64,000 nucleotides of DNA from Paramacrobiotus metropolitanus (lineage: Eukaryota; Tardigrada; Eutardigrada; Parachela; Macrobiotidae), in contig NW_026570478.1 in assembly GCF_019649055.1 (NCBI RefSeq), positions 25,012-89,011 of the forward strand, given 5' to 3'. The stretch's first letter is position 1. Each line of letters starts with the position of its first letter. Both the position numbers and the translations under genes were made by a program. Positions 1-10,668 of this stretch are shown here, piece after piece. The notes under the pieces are model-generated. The model was given only the letters and a program-made list of their open reading frames with translations, was not told where the DNA came from and made no database searches.

Positions 1-1577
1 CGAGTAGACTTCCCTTCGGTCGGGTCGACTACCGGGCCAAATGACCGAGTTGCTGGTCGACTCGTTTCGACCGGGCAATGTTTGACTCGGTCGACGGCTA
101 CCGTATCTTCACGTCCGTCTTCGCATCGAAGGAGCAAGTTATTCGGCCCAAAGTAGTTGATAACCGTCCAAACTCCGTCGTAGCGTTCCATTGTGGCTGG
201 GTCGTTGTTCGGAAATTCCACCGTTACCTTGTCCCTCGGTTTGAAGGTCTGCGAGGACTTCTACTTCTTGTAATGTTCGGCTTTTCGCTCGAATGCCTCA
301 TCAATGTTGATGCGTGCAATCTCATGCGACCGTTGAAGTCGCTCCTTGATCCGCCGGATTAGTGTTCCTTATCCGTGAAGGTCTCCGGTGTGCTCGTTCC
401 GGCCACTATGTCGTGTGGCATGGTCATTTCTCGACCATACAGCATGTAAAATGGTAAGAATTTCGTCGCAGCGTGGACTGCTCGGTTAATTCCACAGACG
501 ACATAGTCTAAGGCTCTGTGCCAACGGTGTCCGTCTCTTACGTCGCAGAACTTCCGTATTCCGTCCCATATCGTCTGCATCTGCCGTTCGACTTGTCCTT
601 GTCCTACTGGATGGTGGGCAGTTCCAAGCGTGTGTTGGATGCCGAAAATCCGTGCGACCTTGGCGAACGTCTTCGCCGTGAAGTGTCTCCCTCTGTTCGA
701 GTGGATCAAGGTCGGCATTCCATACTTCAGTAGGACGTCTTTTACGAAGAACCTTTCGAAATCTCTCGCGGTGTTAGTTTCCGCTGCCCGGGCTATGGTG
801 AACTTCGTGAAGCTGGTCGGTTACCGCTGCGATATATTGGTATCCCTTCGTCTCCGTCCGAGGTAGGGGACCTTTAAAGTCCGCGTAAATGCGATACCAT
901 GCTTCAACAACCTCCGTCTTTTAGAGTTTACCCGGTGGTGGACATCGGAGCTTATTTGTCATGATGCATTGTCGGCATTTCTCAATGTATGAGATAGTGT
1001 CGCTATTCATCCTTGTCCAATAGTGACGCAACTTCAGTGCTTCGATCGTCTTCTCCCGTCCGGTGGTTTCCGGCTTTTCCGTCATGGAGCGATCGAATAA
1101 TCTGATTTCGCATGAAGAGCGGTACGACGAAGCATCGTTTAAACTTTGTGTTGATCGTCTTCAGTCGGTATAAACTCCTTGGGCCATCTGGAAGTGTTCC
1201 AGATGTTTCGACTTATGGTCGAGTTTTTATGGATTTTCCAGTTCGTCAATTATTCTGCATAGTTGCGGGTCTCGCAGCTGCGCTTCCCGAAGTTTCGCGT
1301 TCGGTTCAGGCGGTGATGGAAGTGTTTCTTCATCTTCCAACTCGTCCGACTCCTCCGCCGTGTTTACGGTCCGAACAGTCGGTTTCAGTGTTTCCGGTGC
1401 TGGTATGTTAATGACTCGTACCTCTGTGGTACTTAGGTCTTGCCAGTCGGATGTGACGTTACATCCAGGAAGGACCGGAGGAAGTGGGATTTTTTTGGTG
1501 TTTCCTTTTTTTCCTTTTCCTTTTTCTTCTTCTTCCACTCGTTGTCCTTTAGACGTCGAAGAGTCCGTACTGCATTG
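1..1577 (-). pseudogene. pol: Ty3/gypsy pol 3' fragment: linker, integrase H2C2, core and C-terminal domain
   Basis: This is the integrase end of a retrotransposon polyprotein, which inserts retroelement cDNA into the genome. Reading leftwards from about 1540 there is a Glu/Lys-rich linker ending in an RDPQLCRIIDELE block, then a broken zinc-binding region (MTEKPE with ...YIEKCRQC, about 960-1090). The core follows at 359-718 with HSNRGRHF (the second catalytic Asp of the core is Asn here) and the Glu motif GQGQVERQM. A C-terminal module with a DGVW...YFGPNNLLLR stretch lies at about 80-260. The linker and core resemble the same parts of element A at 30.0-31.3 kb. Several frameshifts separate the blocks, so it is inactive. 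The GTCG/CGAC-rich composition resembles element B. The copy runs off the left edge. Confidence 0.85.
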
Positions 1578-1640
1578 ACAACTTCTAAGCTGTCCCTAGT
1601 GGAGTGGGTTACACACCCGTACCACGATCGGAAGTTCTGG

Positions 1641-2156
1641 TGGTGTTAACGAATTACTTTAAGATCGCTTATGTAATTAACTCTTAACGAAAGCCGGCAA
1701 TGGAACACATTGTCAACGCGTACGCACACATTTTTATTCAGCTGAAAACATTGGAGAAGGGCAAGGGCAAGGGCAAGAGCAAGAATGATTTTAGATCAGT
1801 TAGACATTTCCCAAACCAGTGTAGAAATTCATGATAAAAGTGAACATTCGTACAAGTACACATTCAGATGTTTTCCGCTTCAACTAGCACCAATGAAATC
1901 TTCATCATCATTACAGTAACACTGCCGATCTTATTTGTACGGCTACATCCCGCACGGTAGCAGTAAGCTATGTCTTATCAAGAGAGATCCGGTAAAAATC
2001 AGGAATGGAAATTAAAGAAGAAAAGTAACACAGATATTTTGAGCAAATAACAATGAGAGTTGCTGTAAGAACGTTACTGATCGTGGTGAATCCGGATGGC
2101 GGGTTGCTGCTCCCACGTGTTGCTGTGTTGCTCTCTTCGGTTTCCGGTCAGGCGAT
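1641..2156. other. Spacer without a recognised gene
   Basis: No supported ORF, RNA gene or transposon end is visible here. A short GGCAAG-type hexamer repeat lies at about 1757-1783. The part beyond 2012 may hold a decayed downstream extension of the minus-strand ORF D, because a Pro/Arg-rich reading continues in another frame after its stop. Confidence 0.5.
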
Positions 2157-2192
2157 TCAACGGCGTGGCTGGTACTGGCGACGCTGCTGTTC

Positions 2193-2264
2193 TCCATTCT
2201 GACGCGGGTGCTGCTGTCCATTCTGGCGCGGGTGCTGCTGTCCATTCTGGCGCGGCGGCTGCTC
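2193..2264 (-). repeat. 24 bp tandem repeat, 3 copies, in ORF D
   Basis: Three 24 bp units begin with TCCATTCTGGCGCGGGTGCT on the plus strand. On the minus strand they code for repeats of QHPRQNGQ. The period is a multiple of three, so the frame is kept, as expected for a repeat that expanded inside a coding region. Confidence 0.85.
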
Positions 2265-2758
2265 CGGCTGCTGCTGTCCGGGGTGTTGCGGGTATGGTTG
2301 GTATTGTCCCTGCTGTTGCTGCTGGTTACCTTGGCGCGGGTGTCCGAGTTGCTCTTCAAGCTGGCGAATTTTGGCATTCAACTGCGCAATGGTTACTTTA
2401 TCGTCCCGCACGGTGGACTGATGACCTCGCTCGTCCGGTGCATATCCACGAATGCCGGTTTTTGCTATAATCTTGCCCAAATCAAGTTGCTGATACTCTC
2501 CAGCCCACATGTCTGCCATTTCGACGAAAGGATACTGTATATCTTTGTCATTATTGGTACCCTTCACTGTTTTATACTCGTCAATTTCAACCATGTAATT
2601 ACTGATTCGCGTACGTGTCTCTTCCGTGTATGATCCATCCCAGGCAATTTCACCTGGCCAAAACGGCATGTTGATCGGGAAATAGCGGTACGGATTGAAA
2701 TATCGCGGATACTGCTCCACCATTTCGAAACCTTGACGGTGTGAGTTACTGATGTATC

Positions 2759-3165
2759 CAGGGCCGTAGCGAGGTCCGTGGGATGGGGTAGGCGCAATTT
2801 GGCTGCGCCATTTGCGCCCGCTTCGAAGGTCAGTCTGCGCCCACTGCGCCCATAAATTTCGAAGCCTGCGCCCGTTGCGCCCGTATAAACAGGCCGCGCT
2901 TTACTACTTTAATTAATATAAAAATAATAAAACATAGTTTAATTATTATAGTTCTTGATCGCCGTACCTCAGACCAAGGCACATCGGCCAAAGTCCACTC
3001 TGCGCCACGGGCGCATAGCCAGTGGCGCCCGCTGCGCCTTTGGAAAAATCCAGAAATTTTGCGCCCGTGCGCCTGTGCGCCAGTTTCGGGCGAAAATATT
3101 AGTCAAAAATTGGCCGAGGAGGGGTAGGCGCGCGCCAGTGCGCCTATACCCTCGCTACGGCCCTG
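2759..3165. mobile_element. Non-autonomous hAT-like MITE, 407 bp
   Basis: The ends are inverted repeats CAGGGCCGTAGCGAGG and CCTCGCTACGGCCCTG. The flanks are GATGTATC (2751-2758) and GATGTAGC (3166-3173), an 8 bp target duplication with one mismatch. An 8 bp duplication and CAGGG termini fit the hAT superfamily. The interior is rich in GCGCCC strings and has no transposase. It interrupts ORF D, so it inserted later than that gene. Confidence 0.85.
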
Positions 3166-4119
3166 GATGTAGCGATACACAAAACCAGAACGGTGTTCAT
3201 ATCGCCAGGTCCCGTCTTCTGCTGCATACTTTATCCAGGCTCTGGTGGCAAAACGTTCGAAACGCCAGGACTGCTGGTAGAAGTGGCCAAGAGACGTAGC
3301 GAGTGGTTCCGGGAACGTCACGAATTTGTTACTGTTAGTTTGTTTACTCTGCCGCTCCAAAAACGAGAACATACTCTTCAGCTGTTCAATCTCGTACTCT
3401 ATCCCCAGTGCGTCGTAGTTATTCGGCAGGGTGCTGCGTTGCTCCTGAAGGCGGTCTATCGCGGTACCGATATTGTTCATGTGGCGCTGTATGTCCTCAG
3501 TGGTGACGGCCCAGCTGCGGCTAATAAACGGGTTGAACGGCAAGTCGTTAACAGGGAGTGCTGTCTGACGGGAAGTTGCGGTGACATAACGGATGCGCTC
3601 AGCGCGTGGCTGTCCCTGCTGGCGCTGGTTGATATTCTCGTGGCCGTTCTGCGGAGTATTGTTACTTTGCTGTTCGGTGCGCTGGCCGGGTTGCTGATTG
3701 GTACTGTCGGAAGCGGCCGGTGCGGGTGGAGGTGCATGTGTGCGGCTGTTCTGGCGTGTCACTGGATGGAATGGCTCGTTGTTGAAGCTGCCATCATCAT
3801 ATCCAATTGTCTGGATGTCCATAGCGTCAGGCCGACTCAGGCGGTACGGTGGCGCTGGGTGTTGCTTGTGGTGTGTCTGCCGGTGCCGAGCTGCTTGTCG
3901 CCGTGTTACTGTCTCCGTTAGCGGGAGCCTCGTGGGTGTCCATTTCCATGACTGCAAACGCTCACATAATATTGTTATTATTTACTGTTCTGGGTATATA
4001 TACTTATCAGTGCTGCCGTGTAATACATCTACAGTGCACTGTGCTAATATATAGTGCCGGGATAGGCGGCTGTACACTTTTTTACGTATTGCATAGTGCA
4101 TTATTTTTATACTTTGCAC

Positions 4120-5806
4120 CAGACCTGGGCAGTTATGGAAAATGGACCAATAGTTAGAGTTAAGAGTTAGTCGGGGCGCGCGAGTTACGTCACGAGTTAC
4201 GCTATTCCCAAAAACTTGAGTTACGAGTTATATCTCGAGTTACGCTACAGTAAAAAAAATTTGATTTGCGCTCTTAATCAGTTTAAGTTAGGACTAATTA
4301 CTTACTTTAGGTTTTAAGCACACACCGATGTATTTTTCGAAATAAATAACTGATTCTCTAATTCCAAAAAAACAGTAGTGGAACATATCAGCTCTACATG
4401 TTTGCACAAGTACTGTACCTGTATTACAAAATACGCTAGAACTGCCGGACCGGCGCTAACCGTAAGCGTTTTGAAGTCTATTTCACGAGCCGTAAACTTG
4501 AGGATTTACCAGGAAAAGCGCATTTCACCGATTTTGAAGACCGCTTTTTACCGCTAGTAGTGCCGTTGTTAGGGGGTTAAAAAAGGAAACGCTACAGCTG
4601 AGCAGAGCATTTTACCTTTTTATCTTTATTGGTAGCTACCTATTAGACGGTCTTTGCGTCTCCCTTGGCCTTTCAATCTGAATTAATTAAAAATTACTTT
4701 CACAATACGATTTTTAAGTCTAAGAAAATAATAGTAGCCGTTTCCTTTAAATACCTTATGCCTGCCGGATAAAGGGCATAAAACCGATGCCGTACTGTAG
4801 CCGCCCGCACAACTTAGACCACAGAGTCGGTATACCGGAAAAAAGCGCACCAAATATACCTACTCTAACCGGGCAAAATGCACGGTTTTGTAAATTCGTT
4901 CTCAGACGTTCTATTAATTTTTAAATTCATAATTTTACTGAAGATACTGTTTTTATGAGCATCTTAAGTTAAAAGAAGCAAAAAAACTTAGGACTCGGAT
5001 TATCTGATGGGTAAACCTGGTTTGTTGTGGTTTTTGGGGTGCCCCTGGCGGGTGGGGGTAGCGATTCAGCCTTTGCACTTTGCAGTATTCTGTACGGTGA
5101 TGATTCTTGTGAGATAAACGTGAGAACGGAATAGTTCCGGGAAATCATAAAACGGAGAAGATGTGACTTTTAATTAATTAATCATTCAGTTGCTGAAGGA
5201 AAAGTAATATTATTGACAATCAATATTGCTTCGTACGACAGCCGTGCAATTTGCCCGGTTAGAGTAGGTATATTTGGTGCGCTTTTTTTCGGTATACCGA
5301 CTCTGTGGTCTAACTTGTGCGGGCGGCTACAGTAATCCCTTTTCAAGAAGCCAAGCTGATTCGCTTTCTGTTACTTAAAAGTACGGTCTAGCTTAAAAGT
5401 ACTTGTGCAGGCGGCGTGAGCACTTGCTGCGGTTTACGAGCACGTACAGATATACGGCATAATAGAATCCCATACTCACAATCAGCCATATGGCCAGTGG
5501 GCTCAGTTCCTAGGGCGGTTGTGGTGTACACCAGATCAAGCGATGTTCATTAATTTACTGTTTCGCGAATTTTCGGAAAGTAATGTGGCCTGAGTCAAAC
5601 TTTCTTTTGTGTTTGTGTTCAATATGTTTACAGATAACTCGAAACCGCAAAGTTACGCTACAGTTACGCTGCGCTATTTTACTTTCGAGTTACGTTAGAG
5701 TTAAGTTTTCTTCGTCGCGAGTTACGCTTCAGAGTTACGTTATAACTCGATAACTCGGAAATAACTCGCGTTAAGTTATGAGTTAAGTTATAACTGCCCA
5801 GGTCTG
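4120..5806. mobile_element. Non-autonomous hAT-like element, 1.69 kb, with subterminal GAGTTACG repeats
   Basis: The ends are inverted repeats CAGACCTGGGCAGTTAT and ATAACTGCCCAGGTCTG. The flanks are CTTTGCAC (4112-4119) and CTTGCAC (5807-5813), close to an 8 bp duplication with a one-base loss. Within about 130 bp of each end the words GAGTTACG, AGTTACGCT and TAACTC recur in both orientations, as in hAT subterminal transposase-binding regions. No ORF resembling transposase is present. It inserted in or at the edge of the element H pol remnant, and it contains the nested MITE at 4795-5332. Confidence 0.8.
4795..5332. mobile_element. TA-target MITE, 538 bp, with about 85 bp inverted repeats
   Basis: The element begins CTGTAGCCGCCCGCACAA and ends with its inverse. 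It is flanked by TA at 4793-4794 and 5333-5334. The arms stay complementary for about 85 bp, including ACAGAGTCGGTATACCG and CCAAATATACCTACTCTAAC, so a transcript would fold into a long hairpin. It sits inside the hAT-like element. A TA target suggests Tc1/mariner-like mobilisation, but no transposase is present. Its first bases match the MITE at 7588-7752. Confidence 0.8.
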
Positions 5807-6621
5807 CTTGCACTGCTTTTACTGTGACAGTGTTATTCCTGCTGTTAATAATATCCTTAATGTTGCTAATGAAATTATCAGATTCTTGTTCGTCAACGAA
5901 TTTCTGCGTAGTCGGTAGTAAACACGGGTCAATACTCGTACTATATACAGGAATATCACAATTGTCTGTTATCAGCCGGCTCGAGTGGATTGCGACTTAA
6001 TAAGTCGGCGTCCTGATGTAAACGACCTTTTCGGTAAATTACTTTGAAGTCGTACTCTTGTAGTAACAGTGCCCATCGGTTAAGTCTGCACTGAGGCCCT
6101 GAAGTTCAACAGAAATTGTAAAGCGGCATGATCAGTTATTTCTACAAAATGTTTGCCAATTAAATAATGTTTGAACTTTTTGATACCGAAAACGATGGCA
6201 AAAAGTTCTTTTTCAGACGTCGGATAGTTCATCTGGTGCTTGTCTAGCATTTTAGACGCATAGGCGGCGACAACATGCCACCCGTCGGCATGTTGTTGCT
6301 CCAGTATGGCGCCCACTCCGATGCCGGAAGCGTAGGTTTTTAGTTGTGAAGGTAATGCCGGGTCGAACGGCCTCCATAGCGGCGCTGTTGTCAATGCTAC
6401 TCTTAATTCTTCGAAAGCTGCTTGTTGGTTCTCGCCCCAGATAAACGGTGCGTCTTTCTTTGTCAGCTCGATAAGCGGTTTACTCAGCCCGAGAAATTTT
6501 GAATGAATTGCCTGTAGTACGATAATGCGCCTATAAAGGATTTTACTAGTTTGGATGTCTGGGGGCGCGGGAAGGCAGATATTGCAGCTATTTTAGAGGG
6601 GTCAGGGCTAAGACCGTGTTT

Positions 6622-6693
6622 ATTTATAATATGACCCAAAAATTCAATTTTTTGGGTCATATTATTTTCAAAAATTTATAATATGACCCAAAA
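6622..6693. repeat. Direct and inverted 20 bp repeats at the RT deletion junction
   Basis: A string close to ATTTATAATATGACCCAAAA occurs at 6622-6641 and 6674-6693. An inverted copy lies between them (about 6650-6666). On the coding strand the two direct copies correspond to the end of the MPFG motif and to the FLGHIINKH motif. In intact RTs about 80 residues, including YxDD, separate these motifs. The repeats therefore mark a deletion junction with inverted filler sequence. Confidence 0.7.
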
Positions 6694-7587
6694 GGCATTC
6701 TCAAAAATTCATACTGTCCGTTGGGCGTAATTAAACTTGTCTTTGGTATATCGCTTTCTTTCATCCGGATTTGCCAAAATCCAGAGTTAAAATCAAGCGA
6801 TGAAAAATTCACTGAGCCACTAAAGCTAGAAATCGCGTCATCTACGCGCGGCAGTGGCCACATCGGCCGGTGCGTAACGTTATTTACTCCGCGTAGGTCT
6901 ACACAAAAACGTAATGCTGAATGCGGGTCGTTTTTCTTTACTAATACTACTGGAGCGGCCCAGGGAGACGTAGATTTTCTAATTACTCCTTTATTTAGCA
7001 TTTCATTCACTTGTTTCTGTATCTCAATACGATGCGCAAAGGACGTGCGCCACGGCATCCGTTTTATCGGTTTGTTATCACCTGTGTCGATTTCGTGTGT
7101 GACTTCGGAGCACAAGCCAAGCGGGTGGGACTTGGAGGGGAATACTTTTTCATATTTAACGAAAAGGTGTACTAACTGGTTTCGCTGTTCGGTAGTTAAG
7201 TTGAGGTTAAGGTTTAGATTTTTTACATGCTCGTTTAATTCATCTCGGCTAATACTCGTACCAGGTTGGAGATTGTTGCATTCGGCCAGTTCCTCTGCAG
7301 CTAGTGTTTCTACATAACCAATTAACAACCCTTTTTTAATGTTACTGGTTTGTCACTGAAGTTGGCAATTACTGTACTTCCTATTCCATTTTCAATAGAT
7401 ACTATGGTGTTCGCTACACCAACCAAGTGTTGTAACAAGATATTCTTTTGCCAGATGACAATCGCGTCTCCGTTATAGCTGTCAGGTACAGTAAACTGCA
7501 CGACTACACCGGTTTTCTTAGGGATTTTCATCTTTTTGCCGAGTTTAATGTGAGACTGCGACCAAGATACATCGGAATGTACAGGAA

Positions 7588-7752
7588 CTGTAGCGGCTCT
7601 ACCAAGTTATACCACAGAGTTTGTGTACGGGAAAACTGCACCCACGCAGCGTGTGCATGCCCGTGCATTCGCCTGCACAGTGAATGCACACACTCTGGGT
7701 ACCGTTTTTCCGTGCACAAACTCTGTGGTATAACTTGGTGGAGCCGCTACAG
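7588..7752. mobile_element. TA-target MITE, 165 bp, foldback
   Basis: The ends are CTGTAGCGGCTC and GAGCCGCTACAG. The arms are nearly 60 bp (ACCACAGAGTTTGTGTACGG against its complement). The right flank is TA and the left flank is AA, a mutated duplication. Removing the element and one TA gives a continuous element H pol frame across the site, so it inserted into an older pol. The termini match the MITE at 4795-5332. Confidence 0.8.
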
Positions 7753-8839
7753 TACTTTTGCTGAGTCACACTGATCTACAATATCAGGCGAGATGTTGAA
7801 AACAGAAGGTGTGTCGTCGTTAACGAATTCAGTAGTAGTATCGGTAGTTACTGTAACAGTATGATCAAGACTATTATTTGGCACAGTAACGGTGACTGGT
7901 GGTGCTGGTTCTACTGAAGCTCGTAGAACCGCTTTGTGGTCATCGTTATTCGCGGTGCTATAGTTCGTGACCGTTGCTGTAGATCCGTCAGACGCGGAAT
8001 CACTACAATTCGTACTCGTATTTGTAGGGAAAACATCAATACTCGTATCAGGTGCATTAATCGCTACTTGTGGTGCTGGTACTTCAGGTACTACGACTTC
8101 TGGTATTTCAGGTATTCCTAGTAAGATACCCTTTGTACGGAGTAGTGTAAGAGTGAGGCCAATTTCGGTTATTACTTTGTAATGATTGAACGCAGTTTGT
8201 GGGTAGTAGTTGTAATTTCTAGCCATACGATCTTGAATATCTTTTGGTAAAAACGACTTCTTTACTCTGTCTGGCTTTTCAAACATAATTTGTTCGCGGT
8301 ATAAATTAATACTGATTCTATGTTCTTTTAAAAAGTCAGCACCAAGGATTATAAATTCATTAGGGAGGCCGCAAACGATAAAGAATTTGTGTACGGTGTC
8401 TATTACTCCTACTTTTACAGTCGTACTAGTTGTGTATGTCTCCGGGCATTTAAATCGATCCGAAATAGTTGTGAAATGTAAATCAGATGCGCCTTTTGTT
8501 AAAATGAAAGAATTTAAGATTAATTTTTCTTGCTAAACTCTCGCTAATAATGCTGCAGCCTGCACCGGTATCGAAAAGTGTTCTGACCTCGTGGCCCTTT
8601 ACTATGGTCGGTGCATAAGTAGGTGTGCACGTAATAGGCATATCGTAGCTTGCATACGGAGACGCTTTAATTTTTTCTATATCGATGCTGTATACATAGG
8701 TTACTGTTTGTTATCCGGGTCGTGCTTTTACTGCAAAATATTCTGACAGAGTCGTACTTTTGGTCGCATCTGCTATGGTATGTGGAGGTGGTAATACACC
8801 GTCTGTACCTCCTTTCCAGAACGGCATCATGCGTTTTCC

Positions 8840-10668
8840 TTAGGTGTTGTCCAGAAGGTTTCGCCCATTTCATCTGAACGAACACAAAGGTCACGAGCCA
8901 GTTCGACTGCAGGATCAGTACCCGGACGTACTAGCTCGGTTACAGAACCGTCCAGCGGAACTACAAAAAGTGGAAAAAGAGTAAGGTCACCGACAAACAG
9001 CCCATCAGAAGCTGAGAAGAAAGGACAGCGGACCCAAAAGGTCACGACGAGTAAAGCACCACGGGCAAAACCACAGACACCGATTCCAGTGGGTAGTCAG
9101 AGTGTGCCACCCACGCCGTCGAACGCAGGACCAAAAGCGCTTCGATTTCCGAAATGCAGAAGTTTTACGGTCAAATATACCGGGACGGACCATAAGGAAC
9201 GGAAGGTCACGGCCAGGATAGTCGAGAAAGCAACAAATAAGGAAATCGATTCATACAATCCTTTAGCGGACAAATCAGTCAAAACCGAGATCGGGGAAAA
9301 GGCGAAGACAGAAGTCAATGAGGCGTTACAGTTCATCCCCCGGAAGAACGTCATAACCCAAGAGTTCTCATTCAGATGATGAAACACGTAGTGTCAAAGG
9401 TAGCGACCGAAGAAGATGCATGGATTCGAATTAAAGTGGGAACAAATGATGACCACTTGGCATATACATATACAGTGGACGGAAGGCTCCTGACAGCAGA
9501 AAGAATCCGCCCAAAATCGACGGCAGATCCTGACCCGAAAAAGCGAACAGCAGATGACTATGAGTCGATTTTGAAATATAATGATGCGACGTGCAGGAAA
9601 ACGACGTTTAAATTGGAATACGACGCCGATCCAGCGGAGATCATAACCGCGGTGATAGTTGATCAGATAACGGGAGACCCAATTCCTTTTGCACCATGGG
9701 ATGCATCAGATGAAAGCGCTCGTAATGCTGACCAAAAAGCTCGCGACGAATTGTGGAACCTCATACCACCAAGCGATCGTCAAGATCCTAAAGCTCATAA
9801 GAACACAATGATCAGTATGATGCGTCATCGAGCGGAAATGGATGGAGCTCATCTCCGAATAACAAAAAATATGAGTGATGGATCATACAAAACAGGGTTT
9901 TATGATGAGAAACTCAATCACCTATGGGAGATAGTGACACAACCACCAAAGGTGCCGACAGCTCATCTGGAAATAAACCCGGCACAAGAAAGTGGAGCCG
10001 GAGAGATGGCAGAGGCCTCCGTAGCCGAAGCGGCAGGAACGGAGAGTACCCAGCGACCATCGAAACAAGATGATCCAGAAGAAGAAGAAGGTGAAGGGGA
10101 TTCGACGGAAGAATCGACCGACGAAGATGAAGACGACGACATAGCCGAGGACGACAACGTTTCTCCAAAAGTTGTTGTTAAACCAAGTAAAGCGCCCAAA
10201 CTGGAACAAGCCATGAAGCGTGAAAAAGTTAACACAGGTGACTTCCTGAAGAAACGAAAGGAAGAAGAAGAAAAAAGGAAAAAGAGCGGCGATGACAGCG
10301 AGGATCCAAGCACCGGGAAAAAGAAAGCGGAGAAAAAGAAAAAGGATAAACCGTCTTCTCCCGATGTCGAAATCCTGAACGAGTCTGTTGCCGAAGTTGC
10401 AGAAAGGTCATCGACACCTACAACTTCAAAGAAATATGTGATTGAATCGGCTACATCAAAATCAAAGGTCACCGTGCCCGAGTCGCTTCCACAAAAGGGA
10501 AAGAACATAGCTGTGAAACAGCTTGTCCCAGTTGTAATCTCGGCATCCACTATAAAGGAGCGCAAGGAGAAAGGAAAGCGTGACAAGGCAAAACGAGAGA
10601 CGTCTCGTGAATCGGAAGCGTCGGAAGTGAGCCTACCAAGCACTTCAACGGTTAGCACAAGGTCATAA
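8840..10668 (+). pseudogene. Element A accessory gene X, middle part: duplicated unknown domain, then acidic and Lys-rich regions
   Basis: The frame is open from the left edge of element A, so its true start lies elsewhere, probably at 32199. A Ser/Thr/Lys-rich basic stretch (8840-9130) is followed by two diverged copies of a domain of about 110 residues. The first runs from CRSFTVKYTG (about 9155) to RLLTAERI (9500), the second from CRKTTFKLEY (about 9595) to HLWEIV (9935). A one-base loss at 9375 breaks the first copy at an ATGA overlap, where the second copy reads straight through. An acidic run (10075-10155) and Lys/Glu-rich segments follow, up to TAA at 10666. The same frame continues into the next feature. 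The domain is unknown to me. Together with the downstream part, a nuclear or chromatin-associated role is a guess. Confidence 0.6.

Larger units (their letters stand above)
2157..3957 (-). pseudogene. Unidentified Gln/Asn-rich ORF (element D), split by a MITE
   Basis: I do not recognise this gene. It runs from about 3957 down to 2157 in two blocks, 3166-3957 and 2157-2758. Removing the MITE and one copy of its target duplication leaves one reading frame. The N-terminal 300 codons are Thr/Ser/Pro/Gln-rich. They are followed by an alpha-helical stretch with aromatic residues (HFYQQSWRFERFATRAW), a Tyr/Pro-rich segment (YPRYFNPYRYFPINMPFW), a short coiled coil (IAQLNAKIRQLEEQLG) and a Gln-rich tail with 8-residue repeats (QHPRQNGQ). 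Near the start, an alternative frame beginning MEMDTHEAPANGDS looks more natural up to about 3840, which suggests an early frameshift. A TATA-like string (minus strand, near 4005) lies 50 bp upstream. A gag-like or structural protein of a mobile element is possible, but this is inference. Confidence 0.45.
5830..8830 (-). pseudogene. pol: Element H: Ty3/gypsy pol (protease, RT, RNase H), decayed
   Basis: This is the polyprotein of an old gypsy copy. The first ATGATG is at 8830. The order leftwards is an N-terminal segment, an aspartic protease with a DTGAG active site (about 8560-8572), a Thr/Ser-rich linker (7754-8286), RT from about 7330 with RFCVDLRGVNN and MPFG, and RNase H (about 5955-6480) with a YASGIGVGAILEQ stretch and DADLLSRNP near its end. 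A stop lies near the start (about 8709). A MITE splits the linker at 7588-7752. The RT palm holding YxDD is deleted at about 6690. The frame continues towards the hAT-like element at 5806, and no integrase follows. The gag of the same copy is at 33438-35301, across the element A insertion. Confidence 0.9.

Noticed and set aside
9963-10658. Long minus-strand ORF opposite gene X
   Set aside because: It is the mirror of an acidic and Ser/Lys-rich coding region. Its composition (Ser/Phe-rich) is what the reverse reading of GAA/AAG codons gives.
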